Origin: JANQPX01 sp965204405
Lineage (GTDB): Bacteria; Pseudomonadota; Alphaproteobacteria; Geminicoccales; Geminicoccaceae
Length of the DNA stretch: 64,000 nt
Direction of reading: 5' to 3'
Assembly: GCA_965204405.1 (NCBI GenBank)
Contig: CBDBEN010000004.1
Location: 496,001 to 560,000, forward strand
In this document: positions 8,484 through 17,694 of the stretch, piece by piece
How positions within the stretch are numbered: the first letter of the stretch is position 1
Layout of the letters: each line of letters starts with the position of its first letter
The notes under the pieces: model-generated
Database searches by the model: none
What the model was told of the DNA's origin: nothing
The model's input: only the letters and a program-made list of their open reading frames with translations
Position numbers and translations under genes: made by a program

Positions 8484-9419
8484 ATGAAACGCTTCATGCC
8501 ACTTTTCGCAGCTGCGAGCCTTCTGCTCAGCACCGGTGCCGCGTTCGCGGACTACCCGGAACGTGGCGTCAACATCCTCGTACCCTTCGGTGCCGGCGGC
8601 GGCACCGACGTGCCAGCCCGTTTCTTCGCGGTCGAGCTCGAGGAGATCCTGGGTCAGAACATCATCGTCAGCAATGTCGAGGGGGCAGGCGGCACGGTCG
8701 GTGCGACCCAGCTCAGCCAGGCCGCGGCCGATGGCTACAATCTCGGCTTCATCCCGGTCGGCACCATGACCACGCAGCCGCATCTCAAAAAGACCAGCTA
8801 CAATGCCGACAGCTGGGCGCCGATCTGTATGGTCAGCCAGGGCCCTTACTATCTCGTGGTCGCCGAAGACAGCCCGATCCAGACGATCGAGGATTATGTC
8901 GCAGCGGCCAACAGCGACGGCATTCGCTTTGCAGGTGCCGGGCCGGGCTCTATCGCGCATGTGGCGCAGCTGACGCTCGACAAGATGCTCGGCGTCACCA
9001 CGCAATATCTCCCGACCAAGGGCGGCGGTGACATTGCAACGGAGATCAACGGCGGCCGGGCGGATGCGACTTCCTGGTTCGCCGACTTCAACAGCAAGTT
9101 TGGATGGCGAGCCCTCGCAATCATGGCCGATCAGCGCTCGGAGGAGCATCCTGATGTGCCGACTATGGCCGAGCTTGGGCATGACATCGATGTGTCGGTT
9201 TGGTTTGGTTTCTTTGCGCAGGCCGGGACACCTTCAGACGTCATCGATAGGCTTGCAGGTGCTTGTGCCAAAGTTGTGGAGACCGAGAGTTTCAAAGAAA
9301 ACATGGCAGGTGCCAATCGCCTGATCCGCTATATGGACACCGACGAATTCGGGGCGTTCTTCCGCCAGGCGTTCGAGCTGAATGGCGAGCTCTTGAAAGA
9401 GGCCGGCTTGATCAAATAG
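8484..9419 (+). CDS. TctC/Bug-family periplasmic binding protein of a tripartite tricarboxylate transporter
   Basis: 311 residues. A strong AGGGAGG precedes the ATG at 8484, and the start gives a clean signal peptide (MKRFMPLFAAASLLLSTG, cleavage near AFA-DYP). The mature protein has the TctC/Bug features VPFGAGGGTDVPAR and NVEGAGGTVGA that form the carboxylate-binding pocket of the family. It delivers substrate to TctAB encoded 43 bp downstream. Its position after a cytosolic sulfatase suggests the ligand may be a sulfated organic acid or the desulfated product's relative; this is inference. Confidence 0.92.
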   Translation: MKRFMPLFAAASLLLSTGAAFADYPERGVNILVPFGAGGGTDVPARFFAVELEEILGQNIIVSNVEGAGGTVGATQLSQAAADGYNLGFIPVGTMTTQPHLKKTSYNADSWAPICMVSQGPYYLVVAEDSPIQTIEDYVAAANSDGIRFAGAGPGSIAHVAQLTLDKMLGVTTQYLPTKGGGDIATEINGGRADATSWFADFNSKFGWRALAIMADQRSEEHPDVPTMAELGHDIDVSVWFGFFAQAGTPSDVIDRLAGACAKVVETESFKENMAGANRLIRYMDTDEFGAFFRQAFELNGELLKEAGLIK

Positions 9420-9462
9420 CGATTGCCTTGGGGCCCCGAGGCAGCCCGGGAGGCGTTGCCGG

Positions 9463-9921
9463 ATGACAAGGATCCTCGACATCGCGGTTTCCGCCCTGTT
9501 GCTTTGTGCAGGCGCCGGCCTGTTTGCCATGACCTTCGGCGATGACTTCGATGTGCCCACCTTCGGCGGCGATGTCGGTCCGGCTTTCGCGCCTCGCCTC
9601 TTCCTCATCGCCTGGACTCTGCTTGCGGCAGCAGCGCTCGTCAGCGCTCTCAAGAGCAAGGCGGAGCCGGGCTGCGATCTGAAGTGGGGTCAGATGGCCT
9701 GGGTGGTCATAATTTCCGTCAGCACCGCCTATGCCATGACCCGTATCGGCTTCGTCTTCGCGACGATCCCTGGGCTCGCACTTTTTTGCTGGGCATTCCA
9801 ATACCGGCGGCCGTTCCCGCTTTTCGTCATCAGTATCGCAGCGCCAATGATCATCTGGGCGCTATTCACGTTCGGGTTCGAGCTTCTGTTGCCGCGCTCG
9901 CCTTGGTTTTTTCAAATCTAA
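9463..9921 (+). CDS. TctB small membrane subunit of tripartite tricarboxylate transporter
   Basis: 152 residues with four hydrophobic segments (starting at ILDIAVSALLLCAGAGLFAM, then about residues 40-60, 80-105 and 115-145), the topology of TctB/DUF1468 subunits. It sits between TctC and TctA with short gaps (43 and 9 bp), the standard order. Like most TctB proteins it is poorly conserved, so assignment rests mainly on topology, size and position. Confidence 0.88.
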   Translation: MTRILDIAVSALLLCAGAGLFAMTFGDDFDVPTFGGDVGPAFAPRLFLIAWTLLAAAALVSALKSKAEPGCDLKWGQMAWVVIISVSTAYAMTRIGFVFATIPGLALFCWAFQYRRPFPLFVISIAAPMIIWALFTFGFELLLPRSPWFFQI

Positions 9922-9930
9922 GGGCAGTAA

Positions 9931-11430
9931 ATGGAACAGATCGGCCTCGCCATCGGACAATTCGCCAGCTTTCCCGTGCTGGTCGCTTTGGTGATCGGCT
10001 GCGTCTGGGGTACCGTCGCGGGCGCGTTGCCGGGCATGGGGACTGTTGCGGCGCTGATCGTTGCGCTTCCCTTCACCTTCGGCATGTCGACGGAAAGCTC
10101 GATCGCGCTTTTCCTGGGCATCTATGTCACCTCGGTTTATGGCGGCTCGATTTCGGCCATCCTGATCAACACGCCCGGTACCCCGCAATCAGCCGCGACC
10201 GTGCTGGACGGGTATCCGATGGCAAAAGGGGGGCAAGCCGATCTGGCGATCGGTTGGGCTACCCTCGCCTCCTTGATCGGCGGTCTCTTCTCGCTGGTCG
10301 TCCTGATCGCCGCGGCACCGCTCCTGGCCAAAGTTTCGGTCGCCTTCGGCCCGGCTGCGATCTTCGCCATCATTGTCTTCGCCCTGACCTGCATTGCCTG
10401 GGTATCGACCGGCAGCACGATCAAGGGACTCCTGGCGGGCATGATCGGGCTTTGGCTGACCACCATCGGACCCGACGATCTCACCGGCTATACCCGCTTC
10501 GACTTCGGTCAGCCCGCATTATTAGGTGGGCTTTCACTGATCCCCGTCCTGATCGGTCTCTTCGCCCTTAGCGAAGTCTTCTATCGCGCCGCCTATTATT
10601 TCGCCGCCAAGCCGCCAGAGGTAACCAATATCGGCTTTCGCCTGCCGGCTTGGCCCGAAATCAGGCTGCGGATCCCGCAATTCATACGCTCGTCCGCTAT
10701 CGGCACCTTCATTGGCATCCTTCCCGGCACCGGCGCGACCGCTGCAACCTTCGTAAGCTATTCGGAACTCCGCCGAACCTCGCCGCGCGCGAAAAATTTC
10801 GGCAAGGGCGAGCCGGACGGGCTGATCGCCTCCGAAGCATCCAACAACGCGGTCACGGGTGGCGCACTGATTCCGACTCTGGCGCTTGGTATCCCGGGGG
10901 ACGGCGGAACGGTGGTCCTGCTCGGCGTCCTCACCATCCAGGGCCTGACCCCCGGCTTCGATCTTGCCAACAACAACCCGCATATCCTGACCGGCACCTT
11001 CCTCGTGATCCTGGTCGCCAATTTCCTCATGTTTGTACTCGGCGCCATGGGCGCTCGCGTCTTCGCTCGCATCCTCAGCATGCCCGAACCGGTCTTGATG
11101 GGTATGATCCTCATGTTCTCCCTAGTCGGTGCGTTCGTTGTCCGCGGTAATAGCGTTGACGTTATCATTTGCGCCATCGCAGGCGTCGCCGGGGTCGCCC
11201 TTCGCTTCGCCAAATACCCGGTCGCCCCCATCGTGATCGGCATGGCATTGGGCAGCACCTTCGAAGGCAAGCTGAGGCAAGGCTTGATCAGTGCAAGAGG
11301 CAGCTATCTGGAATTCCTCTCGGACCCGATCGCCCTTTTAATCTTCAGTCTTACGGCCCTAGTCGTTCTCGCCCCCTGGATTTCGAAACGCAAAGTTCGA
11401 AGCGGGCTAATACGACGTCTGGATGATTAG
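9931..11430 (+). CDS. TctA large permease subunit of tripartite tricarboxylate transporter
   Basis: 499 residues, the usual TctA length, with about 11-12 membrane segments. Conserved family stretches are visible: GALPGMGTVAALIVALPF near residue 30, NTPGTPQSAATVLDGYPMAK near residue 75, and a second GILPGTGATAATFVSY near residue 255, reflecting the internal repeat. It is the last gene of the sulfatase-TctCBA operon and forms the channel for solute-sodium or solute-proton symport in this family. Confidence 0.94.
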   Translation: MEQIGLAIGQFASFPVLVALVIGCVWGTVAGALPGMGTVAALIVALPFTFGMSTESSIALFLGIYVTSVYGGSISAILINTPGTPQSAATVLDGYPMAKGGQADLAIGWATLASLIGGLFSLVVLIAAAPLLAKVSVAFGPAAIFAIIVFALTCIAWVSTGSTIKGLLAGMIGLWLTTIGPDDLTGYTRFDFGQPALLGGLSLIPVLIGLFALSEVFYRAAYYFAAKPPEVTNIGFRLPAWPEIRLRIPQFIRSSAIGTFIGILPGTGATAATFVSYSELRRTSPRAKNFGKGEPDGLIASEASNNAVTGGALIPTLALGIPGDGGTVVLLGVLTIQGLTPGFDLANNNPHILTGTFLVILVANFLMFVLGAMGARVFARILSMPEPVLMGMILMFSLVGAFVVRGNSVDVIICAIAGVAGVALRFAKYPVAPIVIGMALGSTFEGKLRQGLISARGSYLEFLSDPIALLIFSLTALVVLAPWISKRKVRSGLIRRLDD

Positions 11431-12226
11431 TTAAGGCGAGCTTCTGCAGATCATGTGAGCAGGGGATGTGCCCTCGCACGGCCTCAACGCAGCGCATCGA
11501 AAGCTCAAAGGCAACCCCTAATAACAAAAAGTGCACAGAGGATGTTGCGTTCCCCCGATTTGTACCTTTCAGCGTAATAATGAAACCACATGCAATGAAT
11601 GTTTTCTCTTGGCCCAGCCCTGGCATTTAGCCGCGGCAAAGAAACCCGCCTATGAGAGCCGTAGGAGGGCTCGCACTCGATCGCCGTTGGATTACCCACC
11701 TTCGATCCTCCTCCCTGGCGGCTATTCCTGGGTGTACAGCGCGGAGTCTAGGCCGGCTATAATTTCGGGCCGTGATCCAAATTTTCGGCGATGGTTGTGA
11801 GCGCCCGCGCGAGCTCCTGGGGCGTGTTGGCGTCGAGGGGGAATTCCATGTAGCCGCCGCTCAACCACGGCCGTTGAGAGCGTGAAGGCGAACGTCGCGA
11901 GGCGTAAACCAGACATTCAGTCCGGAGCACTAGGCGACGCCATGCTTCCACCGGCCTGCAGGTGAACATTACTGCCATTGATCGAGCAGGTGCCGCCATC
12001 GGCGAATCGGATTTGCGTGAGTGTCATAGTTCCGGTCCCCATGCTGCAATATCGAGGTCGACTTTGCCCATCAACGAAGTCTTCATTCCAGGAGTCGCGC
12101 ACCAGGATCACATTGCCAGCCTCTGCCTGGCCCGCCATGGCCGCTGTGCGCTCCTCCTTCGACCCGCTCTCCGGCGATGCAGATGCCACATAGCCGTGAA
12201 GCAAAGACAGGAGGTATAAGGCCAAT
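11431..12226. other. Gene-poor scar between TctA and an integrase remnant
   Basis: About 800 bp with no well-supported gene. Short frames on both strands look random or like eroded fragments; a minus-strand frame around 11757-11999 ends in a coding-like stretch (MEFPLDANTPQELARALTT) that I cannot assign. Together with the decayed recombinase that follows, this looks like debris of an integrated element next to tRNA-Asp. Confidence 0.5.
11917..12225 (-). CDS. Hypothetical small protein, possibly a fragment
   Basis: A 102-residue frame from a TTG start with AGGAGG absent on its own strand. The middle and C-terminal parts (VILVRDSWNEDFVDGQ, TLTQIRFADGGTCSINGS) have a protein-like composition with two cysteines. 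I do not recognise the family. It lies within the scar beside the integrase remnant and overlaps the upstream edge of that remnant, so it may be a leftover of the same element. Weak support. Confidence 0.25.
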   Translation of the reverse strand: MALYLLSLLHGYVASASPESGSKEERTAAMAGQAEAGNVILVRDSWNEDFVDGQSRPRYCSMGTGTMTLTQIRFADGGTCSINGSNVHLQAGGSMASPSAPD

Positions 12227-12754
12227 CAGCATGAAGCGTGGACTGACGATCAGATCTCACGATTTCTTGCAGAGGCGAAGCCAGTTTGGCGCCGGGCCGT
12301 GACGGTTGCTCTTTTCACCGGCCTGCGACGAGGCAATCTGATCCGCTTGTCCAAGGCTAACGTGAAGAATGGGTGGATAGAGACCGACATCAGCAAGACT
12401 GAAGGTCAGACTTCCATACCCATTCACACGGAGCTACAAGCAGAATTAAATCGGTCGATGCCGACGGCGAGTTTGATGCTGATCCCGACAGCGCGGGGCA
12501 AGCAGATGAACAAGGACAGTCTATCGCACGGCATCAAGAAAGAGTGCGAGCGGCTTGGTATCGTTCCCAATCCACCGCTTCATGGCCTTACGCGTAGCGC
12601 AATCATCCGCCTCCTGGAGGCCGGTTGCAGCGGAGAAGAGGTTACATCGATCACCGACCGGCCCAGGCGCATGGTCCAGTATTATGCCGGAAGGCGGCAT
12701 AAGCGAAAACTGGCGGAGGTCGAGATGGAGCGAAAACCGGACAAAAATGTCTAA
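12227..12754 (+). pseudogene. Truncated, decayed phage-type tyrosine recombinase (integrase) C-terminal domain
   Basis: Integrase-like sequence begins near 12227 (AWTDDQISRFLAEAKP) without a start codon and runs to 12754. The first catalytic Arg box is kept (ALFTGLRRGNLIRL). Box II reads HGLTRSAIIRLLEAGCS where active enzymes have HxLR, so the second Arg has moved or been lost. The later GH is replaced (SITDRPRRM). A Tyr remains in VQYYAGR. The N-terminal core-binding region is missing. It points toward, and ends 37 bp from, the 3' end of tRNA-Asp, as integrases of tRNA-inserted elements do. It is probably inactive. Confidence 0.8.
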
Positions 12755-12791
12755 GGAGGATTCGCCGAAAATGACAAGCTATTGAATGAAA

Positions 12792-12868
12792 TGGCGCGAG
12801 TGACGGGACTTGAACCCGCGGCCTCTGGCGTGACAGGCCAGCGCTCTAACCAACTGAGCTACACCCGC
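12792..12868 (-). tRNA. tRNA-Asp (GTC)
   Basis: The minus strand folds as a complete cloverleaf. The 7-bp acceptor stem is GCGGGTG with CACTCGC, with one G-U pair. The D arm contains AGCTCAGTTGGTTAGAGC. The anticodon stem CTGGC/GCCAG encloses loop CTGTCAC, giving anticodon GTC for aspartate. The T arm contains GGGTTCAAGTCCC. Discriminator G and an encoded CCA end at 12792. An integrase remnant lies just downstream of the 3' end, a common integration site. Confidence 0.97.
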
Positions 12869-12950
12869 ATGAAGCAGTGACCATGCAGGTAATCGAGCGG
12901 GCCTTCCGTGTCAAGCCCGAAGAGGCCCAGGATCCGGCATCGATAAAATT

Positions 12951-13712
12951 TTATGCAGCGTCCGCACGCAGCTCGAGAGCGGCGGAAACGGCCTTGACAC
13001 GATCTGTAAAAACCGACGTAACACCTGCATCTATTAGGAACTTGGCCCGTAGCGGATCGTTGACCGTGTAGACCAGAACAGGCACTTCCCGCGCCGTAGC
13101 TGCATCGATGTGCCTTTGCCTGATCCAGCGGTTGCTGACATTCAGTGTGCAGCAGCCGAGATCCCTCATGCGATCGAACCAATGCCGCGGCACGCGGGTG
13201 CATAGAAAGCCGCATTTCGCAGCCGGCTCAAGTGCCTTGATCGTCAACAAAGAGGGCCGATCGAAGCTGGAATAAAGCGGCTGCGGCAGATTGTCCGGCC
13301 ACATCTCTTTAACCATCGCCAAGGTCTTCTTCGCTGTTTCCGCCGACCGGTCGGGACAAGGTTTCAGTTCGACGTTGATGCCAAGACCCAGATCGGCACA
13401 GAGTTCGAGGGCCGCCTTTAAAGTCGGCACAGGTTCACCGGCAAAGTCCGGGCCGAACCATCCTCCAGCATCCAGCTTGGCGAGATCGTCACTCCCGACT
13501 TTCGCAACCCTGCCACGCCCGTTGGTGGTCCGGCCAAGGCGGTCATCATGCATCAGTATCGGAACACCATCCGCCGTCAGCTTGACATCGAACTCGACCC
13601 ATGACGCCCCTTCCGCATGGGCCTGGCGAAGGCTGGCCAGCGTATTTTCCGGCGCCGTGGCGGCGGCACCGCGATGCCCGATCAGTTTTGGCAAGGCGTC
13701 GATCGACGTCAA
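12951..13712 (-). CDS. ugpQ: Glycerophosphodiester phosphodiesterase (UgpQ-like)
   Basis: 253 residues, GDPD TIM-barrel family, hydrolysing glycerophosphodiesters to glycerol 3-phosphate and an alcohol. Catalytic features are visible: GHRG near residue 12, PENT with its metal-binding Glu, EFDVKLTADG, and HDDRLGRTTNG with the general acid/base His. The late NVELKP motif supplies another metal ligand. There is no signal peptide, so it is cytoplasmic like UgpQ, although no ugp transporter is adjacent. It lies on the same strand as the MttB-family gene, 100 bp away. Confidence 0.92.
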   Translation of the reverse strand: MTSIDALPKLIGHRGAAATAPENTLASLRQAHAEGASWVEFDVKLTADGVPILMHDDRLGRTTNGRGRVAKVGSDDLAKLDAGGWFGPDFAGEPVPTLKAALELCADLGLGINVELKPCPDRSAETAKKTLAMVKEMWPDNLPQPLYSSFDRPSLLTIKALEPAAKCGFLCTRVPRHWFDRMRDLGCCTLNVSNRWIRQRHIDAATAREVPVLVYTVNDPLRAKFLIDAGVTSVFTDRVKAVSAALELRADAA

Positions 13713-13812
13713 AGGAAAGCTCCGTCAGCAAACCCAAATGGCACTATGCGTTGAAGCTCAGCCTCGATCAAAAGTCCAGATCGCCGCCATCTCTTAGAGA
13801 CGGTGAGCCAGA

Positions 13813-15381
13813 TCAATTTTCCCGCGAGCGCATCTTTGCTTCGGGAAGCTTGATATCGAAGCGCTCACGGATGGCCTGATCCACGGCCGGATCGATATGG
13901 CTGGGGAAGTGGCTTTCCAGGACCTCGCGCGTACGCACGGTCGCCTTTTGCACCACATCGGTCGAGCCCAGCTCCTCCCATTCCTTCGGGCTCGTGCGAT
14001 CACCTACCTTGGGATACACGTAGGCGTTTTCCATCAGGCTGAGCGTCTGCTCGGACCCAAGGAAATGCCCCGGACCGCCGATGCAGGCGTCCCTGATCAC
14101 ATCAAGCGAAAGCGCCTCGTCAGAGATCTCCAGGCCACGAACCGTGCGCAGCGTAGCGCCGAGCGCATCGTTGTCGATCACCAGGCTCTCGAGGCAAAAG
14201 CCCAGCAGACTCGCATGCATGCCGGCGCATTCGTAAATCAGGTTGGCGCCGGCGTTGGCCACCAGCGCGTAGTTGTAGCCCTTTTCGTAACCCGCCTGGG
14301 CATCCGGCACCTTACTGTCACTCATCCCTGCGCAAACGCCGCCGGTGAGGTCATAAAAATGCGCCATCTGAGCACAGGCAGCCATCAGCAGCGCCTGCTC
14401 GCCGCTACCGCCTGACATGGCACCGGTGCGCAGATCCGATACAAACGGCCAGGGCCCAAAGATCGCGGGCGCTCCCGGTTTGATGCAGTTCACATAAACG
14501 AGGCCGCCCAAGACTTCCGCAACTTCCTGCACAACGGCGCCGACCAACGAAGCAGGACTGGTCGCCCCCGCCTGCCCCGCAGCCAGCAGCAGCACCGGCA
14601 TGCCACCACGTACGCCAGCCTCGAGGCATCGGCAGGCGTCGGTTGCGAATTTCATCGGCGGCACGACAAAGCAGCTCGACATGGACACGAACGGTCGCTC
14701 TCGCCATTTTTCCTCGGAGCCCGCAATCATATGCAGCATCTCAAGCGCTTCATCGACGAACTCGGGCTCGGTGAAGGACGTTCCCACATGTTTGGTCGTG
14801 CCGGAAACTGCAGCATAGCAAGTGTTGAGATCGAGATCCCTTGGATCGGTCAGATCCCGGGCGACGATCGAGCGCTGGAAAAAGTGGATATTGTCCAGGC
14901 TGTCGACGACGCGGGCGATGTCATAGAGATCGTCGAGGGTCGATTCCCGATAGGCGCCCGTTGCGGGATCGACCATATGTACGGCAGCGCCCGCCGTTCC
15001 GAAATAGATACGCTTGCCATAAGGCTCCATATCATGTTTCGGATCCTGGCCGTAGATCGGAAAATGCCGGGCCGCCTTGGCGATCGTGTCCTCGACCATG
15101 GCGCGCGGAAAGCAGAGCCTGCCGTGATCGTTGATAAAGGCCCCTTTGGCCGTGGTCATCTCGATACAGGACGGGATGGCGTCGGCAAAACCTACCTGCT
15201 CCAGCGTATCGAGAGCAGCACTGTGAATCTTGGCAATATCGGTATCACTAAGCGGCTGATAGCGCCCGCCCTCCAGGCCCGGCCAGACCGGGCGATCGGC
15301 AAGCGCCAGCGGCTTTGCCCGAACCGCCCGGCGTGCATCCCGGCCACCACGCCGCCGCCCTTCCGTTTGCACTGACGCCAT
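13813..15381 (-). CDS. MttB-family (trimethylamine methyltransferase-like) methyltransferase, non-pyrrolysine
   Basis: 522 residues of the MttB superfamily, continuous without an in-frame amber codon, so it belongs to the non-pyrrolysine branch. In that branch, characterised members demethylate glycine betaine or related quaternary amines onto a corrinoid protein. Recognisable stretches include GRYQPLSDTDIAKIHSAALD near the N-terminus and ACIGGPGHFLGSEQT near the C-terminus. AGGAGAG lies just upstream of the ATG. No corrinoid protein gene or corrinoid methyltransferase is adjacent, so substrate and partner are unknown. Confidence 0.88.
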   Translation of the reverse strand: MASVQTEGRRRGGRDARRAVRAKPLALADRPVWPGLEGGRYQPLSDTDIAKIHSAALDTLEQVGFADAIPSCIEMTTAKGAFINDHGRLCFPRAMVEDTIAKAARHFPIYGQDPKHDMEPYGKRIYFGTAGAAVHMVDPATGAYRESTLDDLYDIARVVDSLDNIHFFQRSIVARDLTDPRDLDLNTCYAAVSGTTKHVGTSFTEPEFVDEALEMLHMIAGSEEKWRERPFVSMSSCFVVPPMKFATDACRCLEAGVRGGMPVLLLAAGQAGATSPASLVGAVVQEVAEVLGGLVYVNCIKPGAPAIFGPWPFVSDLRTGAMSGGSGEQALLMAACAQMAHFYDLTGGVCAGMSDSKVPDAQAGYEKGYNYALVANAGANLIYECAGMHASLLGFCLESLVIDNDALGATLRTVRGLEISDEALSLDVIRDACIGGPGHFLGSEQTLSLMENAYVYPKVGDRTSPKEWEELGSTDVVQKATVRTREVLESHFPSHIDPAVDQAIRERFDIKLPEAKMRSREN

Positions 15382-15677
15382 GATCTGCTCTCCTATGACC
15401 GAGCTTGCTATGATTGATCTTCACCGCGATTGTGTCGCCCGGATTTCCCGGTGGCCATACGAGAATGCGGCAAAATCTTGTCACGGTCCGACAGATTTGT
15501 TTTCAACCAAAAAATGTTACTCCCCCGCTTTTGCAAAACCCAAAGGAGCACATCTGCAATCCTTCGATCTTGACTTGCCAACCTCCCCTTGGTGCCGGAG
15601 ATTGATGAGCCGCACCAAAGGCTGCGTCGACGCCTGGCCTTCGATCATTCGCCAGCAACATGTTCAAGAGAAAACCG

Positions 15678-16463
15678 ATGATGACTGCCGCCCTATCACC
15701 CGTTGCTCTCGTCACCGGAGCCGGAAAACGCATCGGCCGCGCGATCGCTCTGGCGCTGGCCGAAGACGGCTGGGATCTGGCGCTGCACTACAACAAATCG
15801 GCCAATGAAGCACTTGGCCTTCAGGCCGAGATCGAAGCCATGGGGAGACGTGCCTTCGCTGTTGCAGGGGACCTCGCCGATGCCGATCGCCCCTTTTCCC
15901 TCCTCAAGGATGTGGGCCGCGCATTAGGACCGGTGAGCTTGCTGATCAACAATGCGAGCCTCATGGAACGGGACAGTCTGGACTCGATGACCCCGGATAG
16001 CTGGAGAAAGCTGACCGACACCAATCTCACCTCGCCCGTTTTCCTGATGCAGGCCTTTGCCGACCAGGACGATCTGCCGGTGGAGGCTTCGATCATCAAC
16101 ATGCTTGATCAGCAGATGGCGGCACCATCGCCGCGCTTCTTCAGCTATGCGGTCGCCAAGATCGGACTGGAGGGTGCGACCAGGCTTGCCGCCTTTGAGC
16201 TTGCCCCACGCATCAGGGTCAATGGCATCGCGCCGGGCTATGTCCTCGCAAGCTCGCTGCAAACAGAAGACGCACATCGAGCGCGCCAGCAATCCATGCC
16301 GCTCGGCGAGGGTCTAGGCCCCGGCGACATTGTTCATGCCGTTCGCTACCTGCTCAATGCACCCCATGTCACAGGGGAAGTGCTGCTGGTCGATTCCGGC
16401 CAGCGCCTGATCGGCCCCGGCAACAGCCACCTGCTACCGTCGGTGCAGTCATCCAAGTCTTGA
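15678..16463 (+). CDS. SDR-family oxidoreductase (FolM/pteridine-reductase-like)
   Basis: 261 residues from the ATG at 15678, chosen because AAGAGAA lies 8 nt upstream; an in-frame ATG at 15660 lacks a ribosome site. Rossmann-fold NAD(P) motif VTGAGKRIGRAIALALAEDG and NNAS are typical. The active-site Tyr-x3-Lys is in YAVAKIGLEG. GAGKRIGRAIA and the early HYNKSANEA resemble dihydromonapterin or pteridine reductases (FolM), which use the following Arg to bind NADPH. The substrate is not certain. It is followed by an MFS transporter 77 bp downstream on the same strand. Confidence 0.87.
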   Translation: MMTAALSPVALVTGAGKRIGRAIALALAEDGWDLALHYNKSANEALGLQAEIEAMGRRAFAVAGDLADADRPFSLLKDVGRALGPVSLLINNASLMERDSLDSMTPDSWRKLTDTNLTSPVFLMQAFADQDDLPVEASIINMLDQQMAAPSPRFFSYAVAKIGLEGATRLAAFELAPRIRVNGIAPGYVLASSLQTEDAHRARQQSMPLGEGLGPGDIVHAVRYLLNAPHVTGEVLLVDSGQRLIGPGNSHLLPSVQSSKS

Positions 16464-16540
16464 ACGTCCTTCTTGAGCTTCCAGCCGCAATCTTCACCAA
16501 AAAAGCTTGGCTTGGTCACCGTTTATCGGTCACATGAGCC

Positions 16541-17692
16541 ATGATCTCGATCGCCGCGAGCACCTCCCTTCGCCTTGCCTTTTTCTACGCAGCCATCTTT
16601 GCCTCGATCGGCGTCTTTCTCCCCTACTGGCCACTCTGGCTTGAGTTCAGAGGCCTGAACCCTTCCGAGATTGGCCTGATCATCGGGGCTTCATTCTGGC
16701 CGCGCATCGTCACCAGCCTCCTCATACCCTACCTCGCCGATCGCCTGGGCATGCGCCGCACCATGATGATCTGGCTGACAGCGCTTACGCTGCTTGGCCT
16801 TGTCGGCTTTGCACTGGTGAGCGAGTTTTGGCTGTTCATGCTGCTAAGCCTACTGACCGGCGCCACCTGGGCTTCGATCCTGCCACTGGGCGAGGCCATC
16901 AGCCTCAATCAGACTGCCCGGTTCGAGATCAGCTATGGACGCGTTCGTCTTTGGGGGTCGATCACGTTCATTCTGGTATCGATCGGGGCCGGCTACGCTC
17001 TTGAGGTCTTCGATGCCTCGATCGTCTTTCCCATGATCGTCGGCATGACCTTTTTGACGCTGGTCGCCTGCATCACCATGCCGAAGGTCGACCAGGTCCC
17101 GTCAAGCACCGATGGCCTGCAGCTAAGCACCCTGTTTCGCAGGCTGGAGCTTTGGCAAGTGGTGATCGCATCAGGCTTGGTCCAAGTCAGCCATGCCGTC
17201 TTCTACGGATTCGGCACCATTCACTGGCGTGCCGCCGGGCATAGCGAAGCCACGATCGGCTGGCTTTGGGCGGAAGGGGTGATCGCCGAAGTCTTGCTTT
17301 TCATGTGGGGCACAAAGCTGATCGGCCGCATCAGCAACCGACATTTGATCATGACGGCCGGCATCCTCGCCGTTATCCGCTGGCTCTTGAACGGGCTCTG
17401 GTCGGACCTACCGCTCCTGGTCATCACCCAAGCCTTGCATGCCGGAAGCTTCGCCCTCACCTATCTTGCGACCCTTGATTATCTAAGGGCAACAACGCCG
17501 CCAGCCTTGCAGGCGAGCGCCCAGGGTTTCTACTCTGCCATCGGCCTTGCCCCCCTCTTCGGCCTAATGACGCCGCTTTCCGGCTGGCTCTACGGCAACG
17601 TCCAGGGCCAGGCCTTCTTTGCCATGGCGGCGCTGGCCGCTGCCGGAACCCTGCTCGCCCTGACGCTCCCGCTTTCTTCACGGAAAAATTGA
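16541..17692 (+). CDS. MFS transporter, 3-phenylpropionate permease (HcaT) type
   Basis: 383 residues with 12 predicted membrane helices in two halves. The N-terminus (LRLAFFYAAIFASIGVFLPY, then WPLWLEFRGLNPSEIGLI) and the loop YLADRLGMRRTMM match the PPP/HcaT-like MFS family, including short length for MFS. Members carry aromatic acids or nucleosides; the ligand here cannot be told. It ends 2 bp from the convergent Lrp-type gene. Confidence 0.85.
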   Translation: MISIAASTSLRLAFFYAAIFASIGVFLPYWPLWLEFRGLNPSEIGLIIGASFWPRIVTSLLIPYLADRLGMRRTMMIWLTALTLLGLVGFALVSEFWLFMLLSLLTGATWASILPLGEAISLNQTARFEISYGRVRLWGSITFILVSIGAGYALEVFDASIVFPMIVGMTFLTLVACITMPKVDQVPSSTDGLQLSTLFRRLELWQVVIASGLVQVSHAVFYGFGTIHWRAAGHSEATIGWLWAEGVIAEVLLFMWGTKLIGRISNRHLIMTAGILAVIRWLLNGLWSDLPLLVITQALHAGSFALTYLATLDYLRATTPPALQASAQGFYSAIGLAPLFGLMTPLSGWLYGNVQGQAFFAMAALAAAGTLLALTLPLSSRKN

Positions 17693-17694
17693 TA

